Notes: a model not told the origin generated them from the sequence alone. DNA of 9,930 nucleotides from Candidatus Bathyarchaeota archaeon UBA185 (GCA_002495485.1 DAFH01000167.1:1-9930); one strand, 5' to 3'; counted from the first letter of the stretch, positions 1 to 6,589 are shown. Program-made: numbers and translations.

Positions 1-60
1 GGAATAGTTCGAGTTGCCACTATACGTGGCATTGAAACTGTAGAAGCCAGCGGCCAAAGG
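1..60 (-). repeat. Ig-like repeat segment, copy 2 (encodes GPLAAGFYSFNATYSG..)
   Basis: This DNA is clearly similar to 343-402, offset by 342 bp (114 codons), and encodes the same end of an Ig-like domain. The offset is a multiple of three, so the repeat is maintained in the coding frame. It is cut by the window edge, so more copies may lie to the left. Confidence 0.75.
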
Positions 61-1590
61 ACCCTCAGTCGGAGAAGCCAAACCGAACGCGACTGTCGCG
101 GTGGCTGTAGCCGGACCACTGCAAAGGCCGTTATCATAGAAGTTGTATGTCACAGTGGCCGTCGTGTCGAGCGAGAAGCCGCTAACCTGCCCAGACACTG
201 TCGCATGGTCATTGACAGAACTACCCAGAGGAACCTTGGTGCCGACAGGAATCACAGCGCCAGTCGAAGCGTTGTAGAGCGCAGTGGCGGTCGTAGTAGA
301 AGCATGCAAGACGCTGAAAGGCTCGCAGCCACTAGTCGAAGCTAGATAGTTCGAGTCGCCACCATACGTAGCGTTGAAACCGTACGAACCAGCAGCCAAC
401 GGACCTGTAGGCGAGGATGGAGGCACGCTGCCAGTAGCGGTGAGTGTCACCGTCTGAGAAGAAGACGCTGAACCCGTGCACAAGCCGTTGGTAAAGAACT
501 CGTAGGTGACATTGCCGGTCGGGGTATACTGGGGAACACCTGTCACGTTCGCGGTATCGTAAGCCGAAGCGCCAGCAGTCTCTGTTCCAGACCAGGGCAT
601 ACCGGTTGACGCGTCGAAGACGGCGGTCGAAACCGCGGGGGTGCCTCTGAGCTCGAAGTCGTAGTGCGTCTGGGCCCCGTTCACTCCTATCAGGAAGAAG
701 TCCACGTATCCATTTTCTACATCTGTCGGACTAGTGTATCCGACGGCTAGAGCGACGCCCTGGGTCGGAAACGGTCCGTAAGGATTGTTACTTGCGGTGA
801 AGCTTTGGATGACAGCATTGGGATAGACTTTCTCAATTGCGGAGAGAGGCTGAACACCTGTTCCCGGCGTCGCGATACCATTGTCATCCCACCAGCATCC
901 GTTCAACGCATCCCATTTTTGCCAGGTGATGTTCATTGTCGCACCCTGGTTGAGACAACCTCCCAGGGATGGAGGGTTCGGATTTCCGGTGGTTGGGGTC
1001 TGGTATGGTGGCTCGAAGAAGAGTAAGTCGATCGCACACGCCGTCGCATTAGTGCCGCCTGTGGCGCTGCAGTTCGATGTTTGGGTGTCGCCGGTGTCTA
1101 TGCTGAGTGTAAGGTAGGGGAACTGTTGTCCATTGTTGTGTGCGGAGTAGGCGTAGTAGCTGAGGTTCGTTAGAGCTGACAGTGGAGTTCCGTCAGAGTT
1201 TGCGGTGCCGATCTGAGCAGAGCCATCGCCGCCGGACGTGCCATTTCCGGTGGCTAGGTTCGCGCTTCCGGTTCCGTCAGGAGTGGGCGAAGGACCGTTA
1301 ACGAACTGCGCGGTCCCGGTAGGACTTGTGTAGCCTCCCCCAGTGTGATAGGGATTTCCGCTCGCGTTGGTCAGTACGAAGGACCAGCCGTTCATGTTTT
1401 CTGGAGAAACGACGACAGTGGTGTTGCTAGCGGCATGGGCTGCAGGCGAAAAGAGCCCGCCCATCAACAGCGTAAGACTCAGAATGATCGAAAATGTAAC
1501 AACCGATTTAACAGAGCCCGGACCTGATGAAACTCTCATGCCGGGCCTGCGGGCAACGAAACCCCTTACTGAAAATTTGCAGAACCTCAT
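1..1590 (-). CDS. Large secreted/surface protein with Ig-like repeats (N-terminal part, cut by window edge)
   Basis: The reverse frame is open for 530 codons from the ATG at 1590 to the left edge, so the C-terminus is missing. Residues about 30-47 are strongly hydrophobic and end in an AHA-A cleavage-like site near residue 53, which indicates export by Sec. An in-frame ATG at 1539 (residue 18) would give a more ordinary signal-peptide length; the upstream ATG fits the A/T-rich promoter element near 1625 better. Residues about 54-314 are rich in Gly, Thr, Asn and Ser and contain SYYAYS, LFFEPPYQT and WQKWDALNGCWW, a layout I have seen in other exported prokaryotic proteins but cannot name. From about 315 come two Ig-like repeats of the Big_3_5 kind, each with VTYxF, NGLCxG, GPLAAGxYxFNATYxG and NSNY/DSNY. 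The complete first repeat has a second Cys (SGCEPF), suggesting one disulfide per repeat. Likely a cell-surface or adhesion protein; ligand unknown. Confidence 0.85.
   Translation of the reverse strand, partial: MRFCKFSVRGFVARRPGMRVSSGPGSVKSVVTFSIILSLTLLMGGLFSPAAHAASNTTVVVSPENMNGWSFVLTNASGNPYHTGGGYTSPTGTAQFVNGPSPTPDGTGSANLATGNGTSGGDGSAQIGTANSDGTPLSALTNLSYYAYSAHNNGQQFPYLTLSIDTGDTQTSNCSATGGTNATACAIDLLFFEPPYQTPTTGNPNPPSLGGCLNQGATMNITWQKWDALNGCWWDDNGIATPGTGVQPLSAIEKVYPNAVIQSFTASNNPYGPFPTQGVALAVGYTSPTDVENGYVDFFLIGVNGAQTHYDFELRGTPAVSTAVFDASTGMPWSGTETAGASAYDTANVTGVPQYTPTGNVTYEFFTNGLCTGSASSSQTVTLTATGSVPPSSPTGPLAAGSYGFNATYGGDSNYLASTSGCEPFSVLHASTTTATALYNASTGAVIPVGTKVPLGSSVNDHATVSGQVSGFSLDTTATVTYNFYDNGLCSGPATATATVAFGLASPTEGPLAAGFYSFNATYSGNSNYS
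343..402 (-). repeat. Ig-like repeat segment, copy 1 (encodes GPLAAGSYGFNATYGG..)
   Basis: This is the first copy of the in-frame repeat shared with 1-60. The two domains differ by about five residues between VTYxF and NSNY/DSNY, so they have drifted apart through indels as well as substitutions. Confidence 0.75.
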
Positions 1591-1620
1591 GCTAAGTCTG
1601 AGCGGCCCGACAACTGTGCG

Positions 1621-1629
1621 AATTTAACA
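1621..1629 (-). promoter_or_regulatory. TATA-like element of the surface-protein gene
   Basis: On the minus strand this reads about ATGTTAAATT with a run of A residues directly upstream, resembling an archaeal TATA box with a purine-rich BRE. Its centre is about 35 bp from the ATG at 1590, predicting a very short leader. Inferred from spacing only. Confidence 0.4.
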
Positions 1630-1635
1630 TTTTTT

Positions 1636-1663
1636 TTAGATTCGTCTAATCGTTTAGACTCGT
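1636..1663. promoter_or_regulatory. Operator candidate 1 (GTCTAA-N4-TTAGAC within nested TTAGA repeats)
   Basis: Bases 1644-1659 form a perfect 6-bp inverted repeat, GTCTAA-TCGT-TTAGAC. It is embedded in a direct repeat, TTAGA(T/C)TCGT, at 1636-1645 and 1654-1663, so TTAGA/TCTAA half-sites recur every nine bases. It lies just upstream of the TATA/BRE of the minus-strand surface-protein gene, a position that suits an activator or a BRE-blocking repressor. The same consensus recurs at 1795-1810 next to the regulator gene. Confidence 0.55.
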
Positions 1664-1769
1664 GACTCCGTTTCTATCTTCCTCTTCTGGATAACAGACT
1701 GTAGCGTACGCTGTCCTATCAGCGTGTTCGTCTATCTGTAGCTATACGCAATGGTCTTCGACGCCCCGC

Positions 1770-1776
1770 TTATAGA
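1770..1776 (+). promoter_or_regulatory. TATA-like box of the ArsR-type regulator at 1832
   Basis: TTATAGA is centred about 59 bp upstream of the TTG start. A transcript would then begin near 1799, inside operator candidate 2. A second, weaker candidate is GTTAAG at 1786-1791. Confidence 0.35.
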
Positions 1777-1794
1777 ATGGATACTGTTAAGTAC

Positions 1795-1810
1795 GTCTTA
1801 ACGGTAAGAC
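1795..1810. promoter_or_regulatory. Operator candidate 2 (GTCTTA-N4-TAAGAC)
   Basis: This is a perfect 6-bp inverted repeat with a four-base spacer and the same layout as 1644-1659. Both fit CGTCTWANCGNTWAGAC, including the central CG. It lies between the TATA-like box and the start codon at 1832, over the predicted transcription start, which is the expected position for autorepression. Confidence 0.55.
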
Positions 1811-1831
1811 AGCTCTAAGTGGGAAGATTCT

Positions 1832-2386
1832 TTGCAGTTCCCCACTCTTCACACTCGAGCAGCAATCAAAGTCGTCGCCAAAGAATCCGAGGCCAGACTA
1901 CTCGTCGACCCAATGCGGAGAGAGATACTGAGGCTAATCTCGAGAGAAGCTCTGACCGAGAAGGACCTATCAAGCGAGCTGGGTCTCACAGCCCCATCGA
2001 TTGGCTATCACCTGAAGTCGCTGTCAGACGGGAACCTCATCTCAATGGTGCGTAGCAAGCCGGAGAGCCATGGCATAGTCCAGAAGTGGTACCTTGCCGA
2101 CGCGCAGGCCTTCATAGTAGACAAAGAACACCTACCCTCTGAAATCAAGCGCTACTTCATGCCGATGGATATTGAAAGAGCCCGCGGCGTAATTGCGAGC
2201 CGGGCTCTATTCGACGGGGAAGCGGGACCCCCCTCGACGGAGTCCATGGAACGACTAGCCCAAATGCTCTGTAAGTCGATCGTCAAGACAGCTCACGGGT
2301 ACGAAACTCGCCAAAGCGATGAAGATCCCGAACTGATCATACATGGGCTCTACAAGGAAGCTATCAAACAGATAAGCGACACTTGA
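1832..2386 (+). CDS. ArsR-type winged-helix transcriptional regulator
   Basis: The product has 184 residues. Residues about 24-90 form a winged helix-turn-helix: the helix DPMRREILRLI (26-36), LTEKDLSSELGL (41-52) and a recognition helix around TAPSIGYHLKSLSD (53-66), then a wing ending near KWYLAD. The rest is mostly helical, perhaps a dimer or ligand module. No metal-binding CxC motif is seen. The start is TTG: an in-frame TAA lies at 1805 with no ATG or GTG between, and the next ATG (residue 28) would remove the first helix of the domain. It is divergent from the surface-protein gene, and a repeated operator candidate flanks both promoters, so it probably controls itself and that gene. The signal sensed is unknown. 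Confidence 0.85.
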   Translation: MQFPTLHTRAAIKVVAKESEARLLVDPMRREILRLISREALTEKDLSSELGLTAPSIGYHLKSLSDGNLISMVRSKPESHGIVQKWYLADAQAFIVDKEHLPSEIKRYFMPMDIERARGVIASRALFDGEAGPPSTESMERLAQMLCKSIVKTAHGYETRQSDEDPELIIHGLYKEAIKQISDT

Positions 2387-2547
2387 GCCTCTCCGACAAT
2401 AGAGTCCTACAAAACTCCCTTGCCTGCGGGGCGGTTCTCGCATGTCTCGGGTCCAGTTTGACAAAAGCCATCTAGAAGAAAAATCGTTCGAATTGTGAAA
2501 CGGGACGCGTCAATGGAGAATAGTGTCTGAGATTCTCTCGGACTGGT
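2387..2547. other. Convergent intergenic spacer, no recognised feature
   Basis: This 161-bp stretch lies between the convergent stops of the ArsR-type regulator and the AHSA1 gene. I see no convincing ORF, hairpin terminator or repeat. One short A/T run is present near 2478. Confidence 0.5.
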
Positions 2548-2997
2548 CTAGTTGAATCCTTTTCGTAGGTTGATGCCGTACTCGATGTAGGCCTTGAGAC
2601 AGCTGGCCATTTGTGCCCATCCGCTGCAGTTGCTGTAGGAACTCTTCAATCCCTCAGGCGTCTCCCTCCACCCAGATTCGCTGATGCTCACCATCGTCTC
2701 TGAAGGACCAAGCGCCTCGAACTTCAGCTCGACCCTAGTGTTGTAGTCACCGTCGGACGCGGCCCACTCAAAAACGATCAACCTTCTAGGAACCACCTTC
2801 TTTACGTAGACGGGAAAGCTGATGGGTCCGCCGGGAGCGTCGCTGAACCCCCACGTCACCGTGGTCCCCTCTTTCAAGGGCGCGCTGGCGCCGCCGTTCG
2901 TGAAATACTTGCTGAGCTTGTCGGGATTGTAGACGGCGTCGAAAACGTCAGCGACTGGCTTCTGGATTTTAGCTTGAACCTGGAACTTGAGATCCAT
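2548..2997 (-). CDS. AHSA1/SRPBCC-family protein
   Basis: The product has 149 residues with the START-like fold of the AHSA1 (Activator of Hsp90 ATPase 1-like) group. It begins with an MDLKFQVQAKIQKPVADVFDAVYNPDKL-type strand and helix, has a central TTVTWGF strand and an IVFEW strand, and ends with the family's amphipathic helix GWAQMASCLKAYIEYG. These proteins bind hydrophobic ligands or act as chaperone-like factors; the exact role here is unknown. I chose the ATG at 2997 because a longer reading (from 3255) would run through the palindromic promoter and deep into the divergent ArsR gene. Stand-alone ArsR plus AHSA1 pairs are common in bacteria, and this divergent pair looks like a version of that module. 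Confidence 0.87.
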   Translation of the reverse strand: MDLKFQVQAKIQKPVADVFDAVYNPDKLSKYFTNGGASAPLKEGTTVTWGFSDAPGGPISFPVYVKKVVPRRLIVFEWAASDGDYNTRVELKFEALGPSETMVSISESGWRETPEGLKSSYSNCSGWAQMASCLKAYIEYGINLRKGFN

Positions 2998-3027
2998 AGC
3001 GGTCTCGTCGGCCTTGTCTACAGCGTG

Positions 3028-3036
3028 AATATATAT
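3028..3036 (-). promoter_or_regulatory. TATA box of the AHSA1 gene
   Basis: The minus strand reads ATATATATT here, centred about 35 bp from the ATG at 2997, which predicts a leader of only a few bases. It overlaps the left arm of the palindrome at 3033-3056. Confidence 0.5.
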
Positions 3037-3056
3037 GTTACTAAATTGTAACATAT
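3033..3056. promoter_or_regulatory. Palindromic operator between AHSA1 and ArsR genes
   Basis: Perfect 9-bp arms, ATATGTTAC and GTAACATAT, are separated by six bases. The left arm overlaps the TATA box of the minus-strand gene. The spacer (TAAATT) lies about 27 bp upstream of the ATG at 3071, where the TATA box of a leaderless plus-strand gene would be. A dimeric winged-helix protein bound here would block both promoters, so the small ArsR protein encoded alongside is the obvious candidate. Confidence 0.65.
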
Positions 3057-3070
3057 TATAAGGCGACGCG

Positions 3071-3415
3071 ATGGTCCAAGACGAGCGACAAGAACGAATC
3101 TTCAGGGCGCTCGCCGACAACAGCAGACGTAAAATCCTAGATCTCCTGAGGGATCGAGCGATGACTACCGGTCGGATCTGCGGTAAACTCCCGGAGCTCG
3201 ACCGGTGCACCACCATGCAACACCTCCGGGTGCTTGAGAGAGCCGGCCTCATCATCGTCCGTCGAGAGGGCCGCCTCCGCTGGAACTATCTGGACTCGAC
3301 CCCCATCCAAAGGATCTATGATCGATGGATCATTCGGTATGCACGGCCTTCAGTAGAGTTGCTGACACGGCTCAAGAACGATTTGGAAGAAGGCTCTGTG
3401 ACGGGAAAGCGTTAG
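3071..3415 (+). CDS. Small ArsR-family repressor
   Basis: The product has 114 residues and is a single winged helix-turn-helix. RIFRALADNSRRKILDLL (about 9-26) is the classic ArsR N-terminal pattern, followed by the recognition region CTTMQHLRVLERAGLI and the wing RREGRLRWNYLD. It resembles the ArsR regulators that pair with AHSA1/SRPBCC genes. Two Cys residues lie near the recognition helix, but not as the ELCVC metal site of arsenic or cadmium sensors, so metal sensing is not supported. The ATG at 3071 sits 14 bp after the palindrome. The stop overlaps that of the convergent thioredoxin gene by three bases. Confidence 0.88.
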   Translation: MVQDERQERIFRALADNSRRKILDLLRDRAMTTGRICGKLPELDRCTTMQHLRVLERAGLIIVRREGRLRWNYLDSTPIQRIYDRWIIRYARPSVELLTRLKNDLEEGSVTGKR

Positions 3416-4398
3416 CCGAAGGTGTAGGTGTAGATGCAGAAATCGTCCGCGTGTGTCAAGAGCTTCAGCTCATGCGTCTCGAGCTCATGTGTGCGCACAA
3501 TGTCATAGAGACGGTTCTCCGCCACGGACAGATAGCTTCCCATCGAATCCTGCTGGACATCGGCCCCAGCCTGGTCTATGGCTAGAGACCTCCCGTCAAG
3601 CTCGACCTCGACTCTCCCCGGCTTCATCTTCAAAGCCCCAAGAACCGCATTCGCATTCCGAGCCTCGTACCTTAACACCGCATAGCCAGGCTCACTGGTC
3701 TCGTGCATCACATACTCCGGAAACTGCGTCCAAGACCCGTCCAGGTAGGGAATGTTCTCGGAATGCTTAGGGGGATCGACATACTGGCTACAGTCTCCAG
3801 GCACGCAGACCTGTCCATTTCCAAACCCTTCAGATCGTAGCGATCCCAAGTAGATCTCTGGAGTGATCTTGTGAGCGCGAAACGACAGCTTCTCAGTGTT
3901 GCCCGGACCTGTGTTTGCTTTTGCGCTCGCAAGGTCCGTCCCAGCCTCTTTGAGGAGTCTCCGAATCTCGTCTTCCATCCTGTCATAGTCTCCCTCTCCG
4001 GCGTGTTCCCAGCGCACCTTTCCCTTGGCGTCGATTAGAGTCTGCTTGGGCCAGTACTGGTTCCCGTACAGCTTCCAAGTCGCGTTCTCGCTGTCGATCG
4101 CCACGGGATATTCGATACGAAACCGTTTCACAGCATCCGCCACGTTCTCCGGAACCTTCTCGTACTCAAACTCTGGAGTGTGAACGCCAATCAGAACAAA
4201 CTTGTTTCCCGAGTACATCATGTGCAGCTGTTTCATGTGCGGCAAGGTCCGGACACAGTTCACACAGCTAAACGTCCAGAAATCAAGCAACACCACCTTT
4301 CGCCTCAATCCGGTCATCGTCAACGGCGGACTGTTCAGCCATCCCCGCAACCGTGAGAACTCCGGAGCCTGAGTCCGGGTCAGCGAAGCAGAAAGCAT
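3412..4398 (-). CDS. Thioredoxin-fold protein resembling the C-terminal part of DipZ
   Basis: The product has 328 residues. Residues about 10-150 are a TlpA/AhpC-TSA-like thioredoxin fold with redox motif CVNC (45-48) in FWTFSCVNC, the DipZ-type GVHTPEFEYEK (71-81) and a likely cis-proline at W116-P117. Residues about 180-328 match the all-beta C-terminal domain of DipZ, recognisable from TPEIYLGSLRSEGF and the GRVEVELDGRSL strands. DipZ has an N-terminal CcdA-like membrane part, absent here, and I see no signal peptide or membrane helix. The protein would therefore be cytoplasmic and must receive electrons from a separate partner, or have another role. The ATG at 4398 lies about 29 bp from a TATA-like CTATAG, consistent with a nearly leaderless transcript. 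Confidence 0.85.
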   Translation of the reverse strand: MLSASLTRTQAPEFSRLRGWLNSPPLTMTGLRRKVVLLDFWTFSCVNCVRTLPHMKQLHMMYSGNKFVLIGVHTPEFEYEKVPENVADAVKRFRIEYPVAIDSENATWKLYGNQYWPKQTLIDAKGKVRWEHAGEGDYDRMEDEIRRLLKEAGTDLASAKANTGPGNTEKLSFRAHKITPEIYLGSLRSEGFGNGQVCVPGDCSQYVDPPKHSENIPYLDGSWTQFPEYVMHETSEPGYAVLRYEARNANAVLGALKMKPGRVEVELDGRSLAIDQAGADVQQDSMGSYLSVAENRLYDIVRTHELETHELKLLTHADDFCIYTYTFG

Positions 4399-4421
4399 GC
4401 CGGTCCCAGTTGCCCATCTAG

Positions 4422-4432
4422 CCTATAGTACT
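4422..4432. promoter_or_regulatory. TATA-like CTATAGTAC shared by divergent genes
   Basis: CTATAG is self-complementary and is centred about 28 bp from the minus-strand ATG at 4398 and about 37 bp from the plus-strand ATG at 4463. Either gene, or both, could use it. The spacing is the only support. Confidence 0.35.
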
Positions 4433-4462
4433 GCCGCTAACCGGTTGGGGACGGGGTAGCTA

Positions 4463-4762
4463 ATGGGATACTTTGTAGTAATCAACGAACAAGGACCCGC
4501 CTGGGATGGCAAACGCTCAATGAGGGAACAGAAAGGCTGGAACCAACATGCCATGTTCATGGACGCTCTCGAGGCCGAACACTTTGTTGTGCTGGGGGGT
4601 CCTCTAGGCAACTATCCGAAACACCGGGCGATGCTGATCATCAGCGCACCAAGTGAGCAGGTGCTTCGCAAGAGGCTTTCAGAAGATCCCTGGATACGCG
4701 ACGGAACGCTTAGCTTTGTCGAGGTCTACTCTTGGCAGGTTCTTCTAGGAGAACTACAGTGA
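4463..4762 (+). CDS. YciI-like (YCII-related) protein
   Basis: The product has 99 residues and a ferredoxin-like dimeric alpha/beta-barrel fold. It begins with the strand GYFVVINEQG. His29 and Asp34 in the helix QHAMFMDAL correspond to the conserved His/Asp region of the family, followed by the VVLGGPLG turn (42-49), an AMLIISAPS strand and the DPW motif (75-77) typical of YciI. The biochemical role of most YciI proteins is unknown, though some act in chloroaromatic breakdown. The gene is divergent from the thioredoxin gene and convergent with the VOC gene, 28 bp apart. Confidence 0.85.
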   Translation: MGYFVVINEQGPAWDGKRSMREQKGWNQHAMFMDALEAEHFVVLGGPLGNYPKHRAMLIISAPSEQVLRKRLSEDPWIRDGTLSFVEVYSWQVLLGELQ

Positions 4763-4790
4763 AGAGGATCACTGGCGGAGGGAGTCTGTA

Positions 4791-5204
4791 TTACGCTGAA
4801 GGGAATTGTTTCTCCGGCGAACGATAGCTTCGTAGAGGCTCCCAGAGCTCGATCTTGTTCCCCTCGGGATCATAGATCCAGCCGAACTTCCCATAGCTCG
4901 ACTCCTCAACCTCACGATCCACCTTCACGCCCTCTTTTCTGAGCGCGTCGAGCGTCTTGTCAAGATTCTTCACCCGATAGTTCATCATGACCACCTGCTT
5001 TTTTCTACCGAAGTACTTGGTATCGTTCGGAAACAGGGCCCAGACCGTATGGCCTGTCCGTTTCGGGTTTTCCAAGCCCCGCCAGGCGAACACGGTCACA
5101 CCATCCTTGACTGGCATGCCTAGATGCTTCCTGTACCAGTCCGCTAGCTTCTTTGAGTCGCGAACTCTCAAGAAGACTCCCCCAATCCCAGTTACGCGCT
5201 TCAT
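4791..5204 (-). CDS. VOC-superfamily (glyoxalase/bleomycin-resistance fold) protein
   Basis: The product has 137 residues with two beta-alpha-beta-beta-beta modules. The first has GIGGVFLRVRDSKKLADWYRKHLGM (7-30) and the second NYRVKNLDKTLDALRKEGV and the terminal WIYDPEGNKIELWEP (109-123), where Glu119 is the usual metal ligand. The position normally holding the first-strand metal ligand is hydrophobic (GVFLRV), so a complete glyoxalase I metal site is not evident. The substrate cannot be named. A short basic tail follows residue 123. Confidence 0.87.
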   Translation of the reverse strand: MKRVTGIGGVFLRVRDSKKLADWYRKHLGMPVKDGVTVFAWRGLENPKRTGHTVWALFPNDTKYFGRKKQVVMMNYRVKNLDKTLDALRKEGVKVDREVEESSYGKFGWIYDPEGNKIELWEPLRSYRSPEKQFPSA

Positions 5205-5339
5205 CGGCCTTGAGCGACCGACTAACCTCCCCTTACGGCTTGCTACAGGAAGAAGTCGGAGGGAACATCGTCATTGGTGATGGCGCAAATTCTAATCATC
5301 CCCACCGTGGCAAATCAAGTCCAGTAGCGTGAGAGAAGG
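5205..5339. other. Divergent promoter spacer (VOC / NIPSNAP)
   Basis: This 135-bp stretch separates two divergent starts and must hold both promoters. I see no strong TATA box; TTCTAATC near 5290 is a weak candidate for the plus strand. No clear inverted repeat is present. Confidence 0.4.
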
Positions 5340-5720
5340 ATGATTCATCAGCTGAGAATCTATGAGATCTTTGACTGGAACAAGGGGGCGTTTCACGACC
5401 GGTTCCGCGACCACGCATGGCGGATCATGAAGTCGTACGGGTTCAACCTACTGGGAATGTGGGAGACTAAGACCGGAGACCGGACAGAATTCGTCTATCT
5501 CCTAGCTTGGCCTGACGAGGAGACGATGCGGGACGCATGGGACCAGTTCAAAGCGAATGAAGAGTGGAAGAACATCAAGAAGACCACCAACGCTAGGCAC
5601 GGCGACCTAGTCGGCGAAATTCAGGATCGGACACTGACGCCAACGCGGTACAGCCCATTGACTCTACGGACAAAGCGCGTTGGAGCCAGGCCAAAGCGCA
5701 CCAGGCGACGAAAGCACTGA
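5340..5720 (+). CDS. NIPSNAP-family protein with basic C-terminal tail
   Basis: The product has 126 residues. It opens with IHQLRIYEI, the first strand of the NIPSNAP dimeric alpha/beta barrel, and continues with the FRDHAWRIMKSYGFNLLGMWET helix-strand (22-43), the FVYLLAWPDEETM strand (51-63) and the family-typical DAWDQFKANEEWK helix (65-77). Bacterial and archaeal NIPSNAP proteins are mostly uncharacterised. Residues about 108-126 are strongly basic (Lys, Arg and His) and are not part of the fold. GAGAGAAGG directly before the ATG could act as a weak ribosome binding site. Confidence 0.85.
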   Translation: MIHQLRIYEIFDWNKGAFHDRFRDHAWRIMKSYGFNLLGMWETKTGDRTEFVYLLAWPDEETMRDAWDQFKANEEWKNIKKTTNARHGDLVGEIQDRTLTPTRYSPLTLRTKRVGARPKRTRRRKH

Positions 5721-5764
5721 TCATGGGAAGTGCGGATCATACAGACGGACGGTGTCCCGCGCTT

Positions 5765-6049
5765 TCAGCTTTCTCGATGTCTTTCAACACGCTTCTCCGT
5801 CCATTCATGGCCGCAGTGTCCACACTTGTAGGAATAGCTGAACTCCTCAATATCCACTACTATCGGTTTACCCTCTTGAACAAGAAACTGTGGTGGAGCA
5901 ACAGATCCTTGCTGGCCAGCCAAGCCGCACCTGACTGGTGTAACAACCGTACTCGGCCTTGAAGTTCTCTCCACATCGTCAAGGGTCTTGCCTTCCAGCT
6001 TTATGTGAAACCTGCGCCCGCACTGAGGACAGTGTCTGAAGAACTCCAT
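5765..6049 (-). CDS. Two-knuckle zinc-ribbon protein, paralog 1
   Basis: The product has 94 residues. FFRHCPQCGRRFHIKLEGK is the first knuckle (Cys7, Cys10) and EEFSYSYKCGHCGHEW the second (Cys76, Cys79), so four Cys can bind one zinc. Between them lie a strand (RFHIKLEGK), a variable linker of about 35 residues and a strand (GKPIVVDIEEF). An extra Cys41 lies in the linker. No family name is known to me. It is closely related to the protein at 7207-7479: the DNA of the C-terminal halves is roughly 80% identical by eye over about 100 bp, so the duplication is fairly recent. The gene is 39 bp downstream of the membrane-protein gene and may be cotranscribed. Such small ribbons usually bind nucleic acid or proteins, but nothing here decides. 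Confidence 0.82.
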   Translation of the reverse strand: MEFFRHCPQCGRRFHIKLEGKTLDDVERTSRPSTVVTPVRCGLAGQQGSVAPPQFLVQEGKPIVVDIEEFSYSYKCGHCGHEWTEKRVERHRES

Positions 6050-6088
6050 AACCGACAGCGCACGGCTCGGTCTTGGTGGTTGATGAGA

Positions 6089-6553
6089 CTATCTCCCTGA
6101 AAACCTCACTCCGAAGAGGAGTGCTACTACTAGGACCCCGCCGAAGATTGGGAGGAACCATTGCTGCAGGTGTATGAAACTGTAGAAGAAGGCGAGGGTG
6201 ATGCCGAACGTTATGAAGAGTCCGAGTATCCGTTTGTTGCCCACGCCCCACGTCTCGAAATTCCTGGCGTAGCCTGCTTTCTTTATGATCAACCCGATGA
6301 CGATAACAGAGCCGACCAAGCTGGTCCAGAAGACGAGACCACCGAAGAGTACTCCGAGACTGACGAGCAGAACGGGATAGCTGAAGACAAGAGCGTACAG
6401 AGCGTATTTCGCCAGCGACCTCGCCGGGTCTATAACGTGACGTCTAAGGAAGCCGGCGCGTGGGAGAGGCTGGAAGGCCGAAGGGTCAAAGACCCAGGGA
6501 CGAGCCTTCTTGCTCTTCTCAGTTTTCCCTTTCTTGTCGCTCTTGACGGTCAA
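6089..6553 (-). CDS. Four-helix membrane protein, unrecognised
   Basis: The product has 154 residues. The first about 45 are hydrophilic with a Lys-rich start (KSDKKGKTEKSKKARP). Four hydrophobic segments follow, near 50-70, 71-90, 108-127 and 131-149, with KK and NKR at the turns. By the positive-inside rule the basic N-terminus is probably cytoplasmic. The start must be TTG at 6553: an in-frame TAG lies four codons upstream (6565-6563) with no ATG or GTG between, and the protein has no other Met. It lies between zinc-ribbon paralogs 1 and 2 on the same strand, so it may anchor or work with them. I recognise no family. Confidence 0.8.
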   Translation of the reverse strand: MTVKSDKKGKTEKSKKARPWVFDPSAFQPLPRAGFLRRHVIDPARSLAKYALYALVFSYPVLLVSLGVLFGGLVFWTSLVGSVIVIGLIIKKAGYARNFETWGVGNKRILGLFITFGITLAFFYSFIHLQQWFLPIFGGVLVVALLFGVRFSGR

Positions 6554-6580
6554 CGAGGAATGCTAGTAGGAGCTCAGCGC

Positions 6581-6589
6581 CTATAATTT
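6581..6589 (-). promoter_or_regulatory. TATA box of the membrane-protein gene
   Basis: The minus strand reads AAATTATAG, centred about 32 bp from the TTG start at 6553. It suggests that the membrane protein has its own promoter, so P2 and the downstream genes need not be one long transcript. Confidence 0.5.

Noticed and set aside
805..1627. Several plus-strand ORFs of 60-86 codons
   Set aside because: They lie opposite the long minus-strand surface-protein frame and have no domain-like features.
1703..1712. Perfect palindrome AGCGTACGCT in the divergent spacer
   Set aside because: It is a single 10-bp copy with no relation to the two operators or to a promoter position; it could be chance.
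2997..3255. N-terminal extension of the AHSA1 gene to 3255
   Set aside because: It would read through the palindromic promoter and overlap the divergent ArsR gene; the fold begins at the ATG at 2997.
4439..4446. Palindrome AACCGGTT upstream of the YciI gene
   Set aside because: Eight-base palindromes are expected by chance in a window of this size and nothing supports it.
5723..5962. Plus-strand 79-codon ORF
   Set aside because: It is antisense to zinc-ribbon paralog 1, whose Cys motifs are clear.
6161..6586. Plus-strand 141-codon ORF
   Set aside because: It is antisense to the membrane-protein gene; its acidic composition is the mirror of hydrophobic codons.
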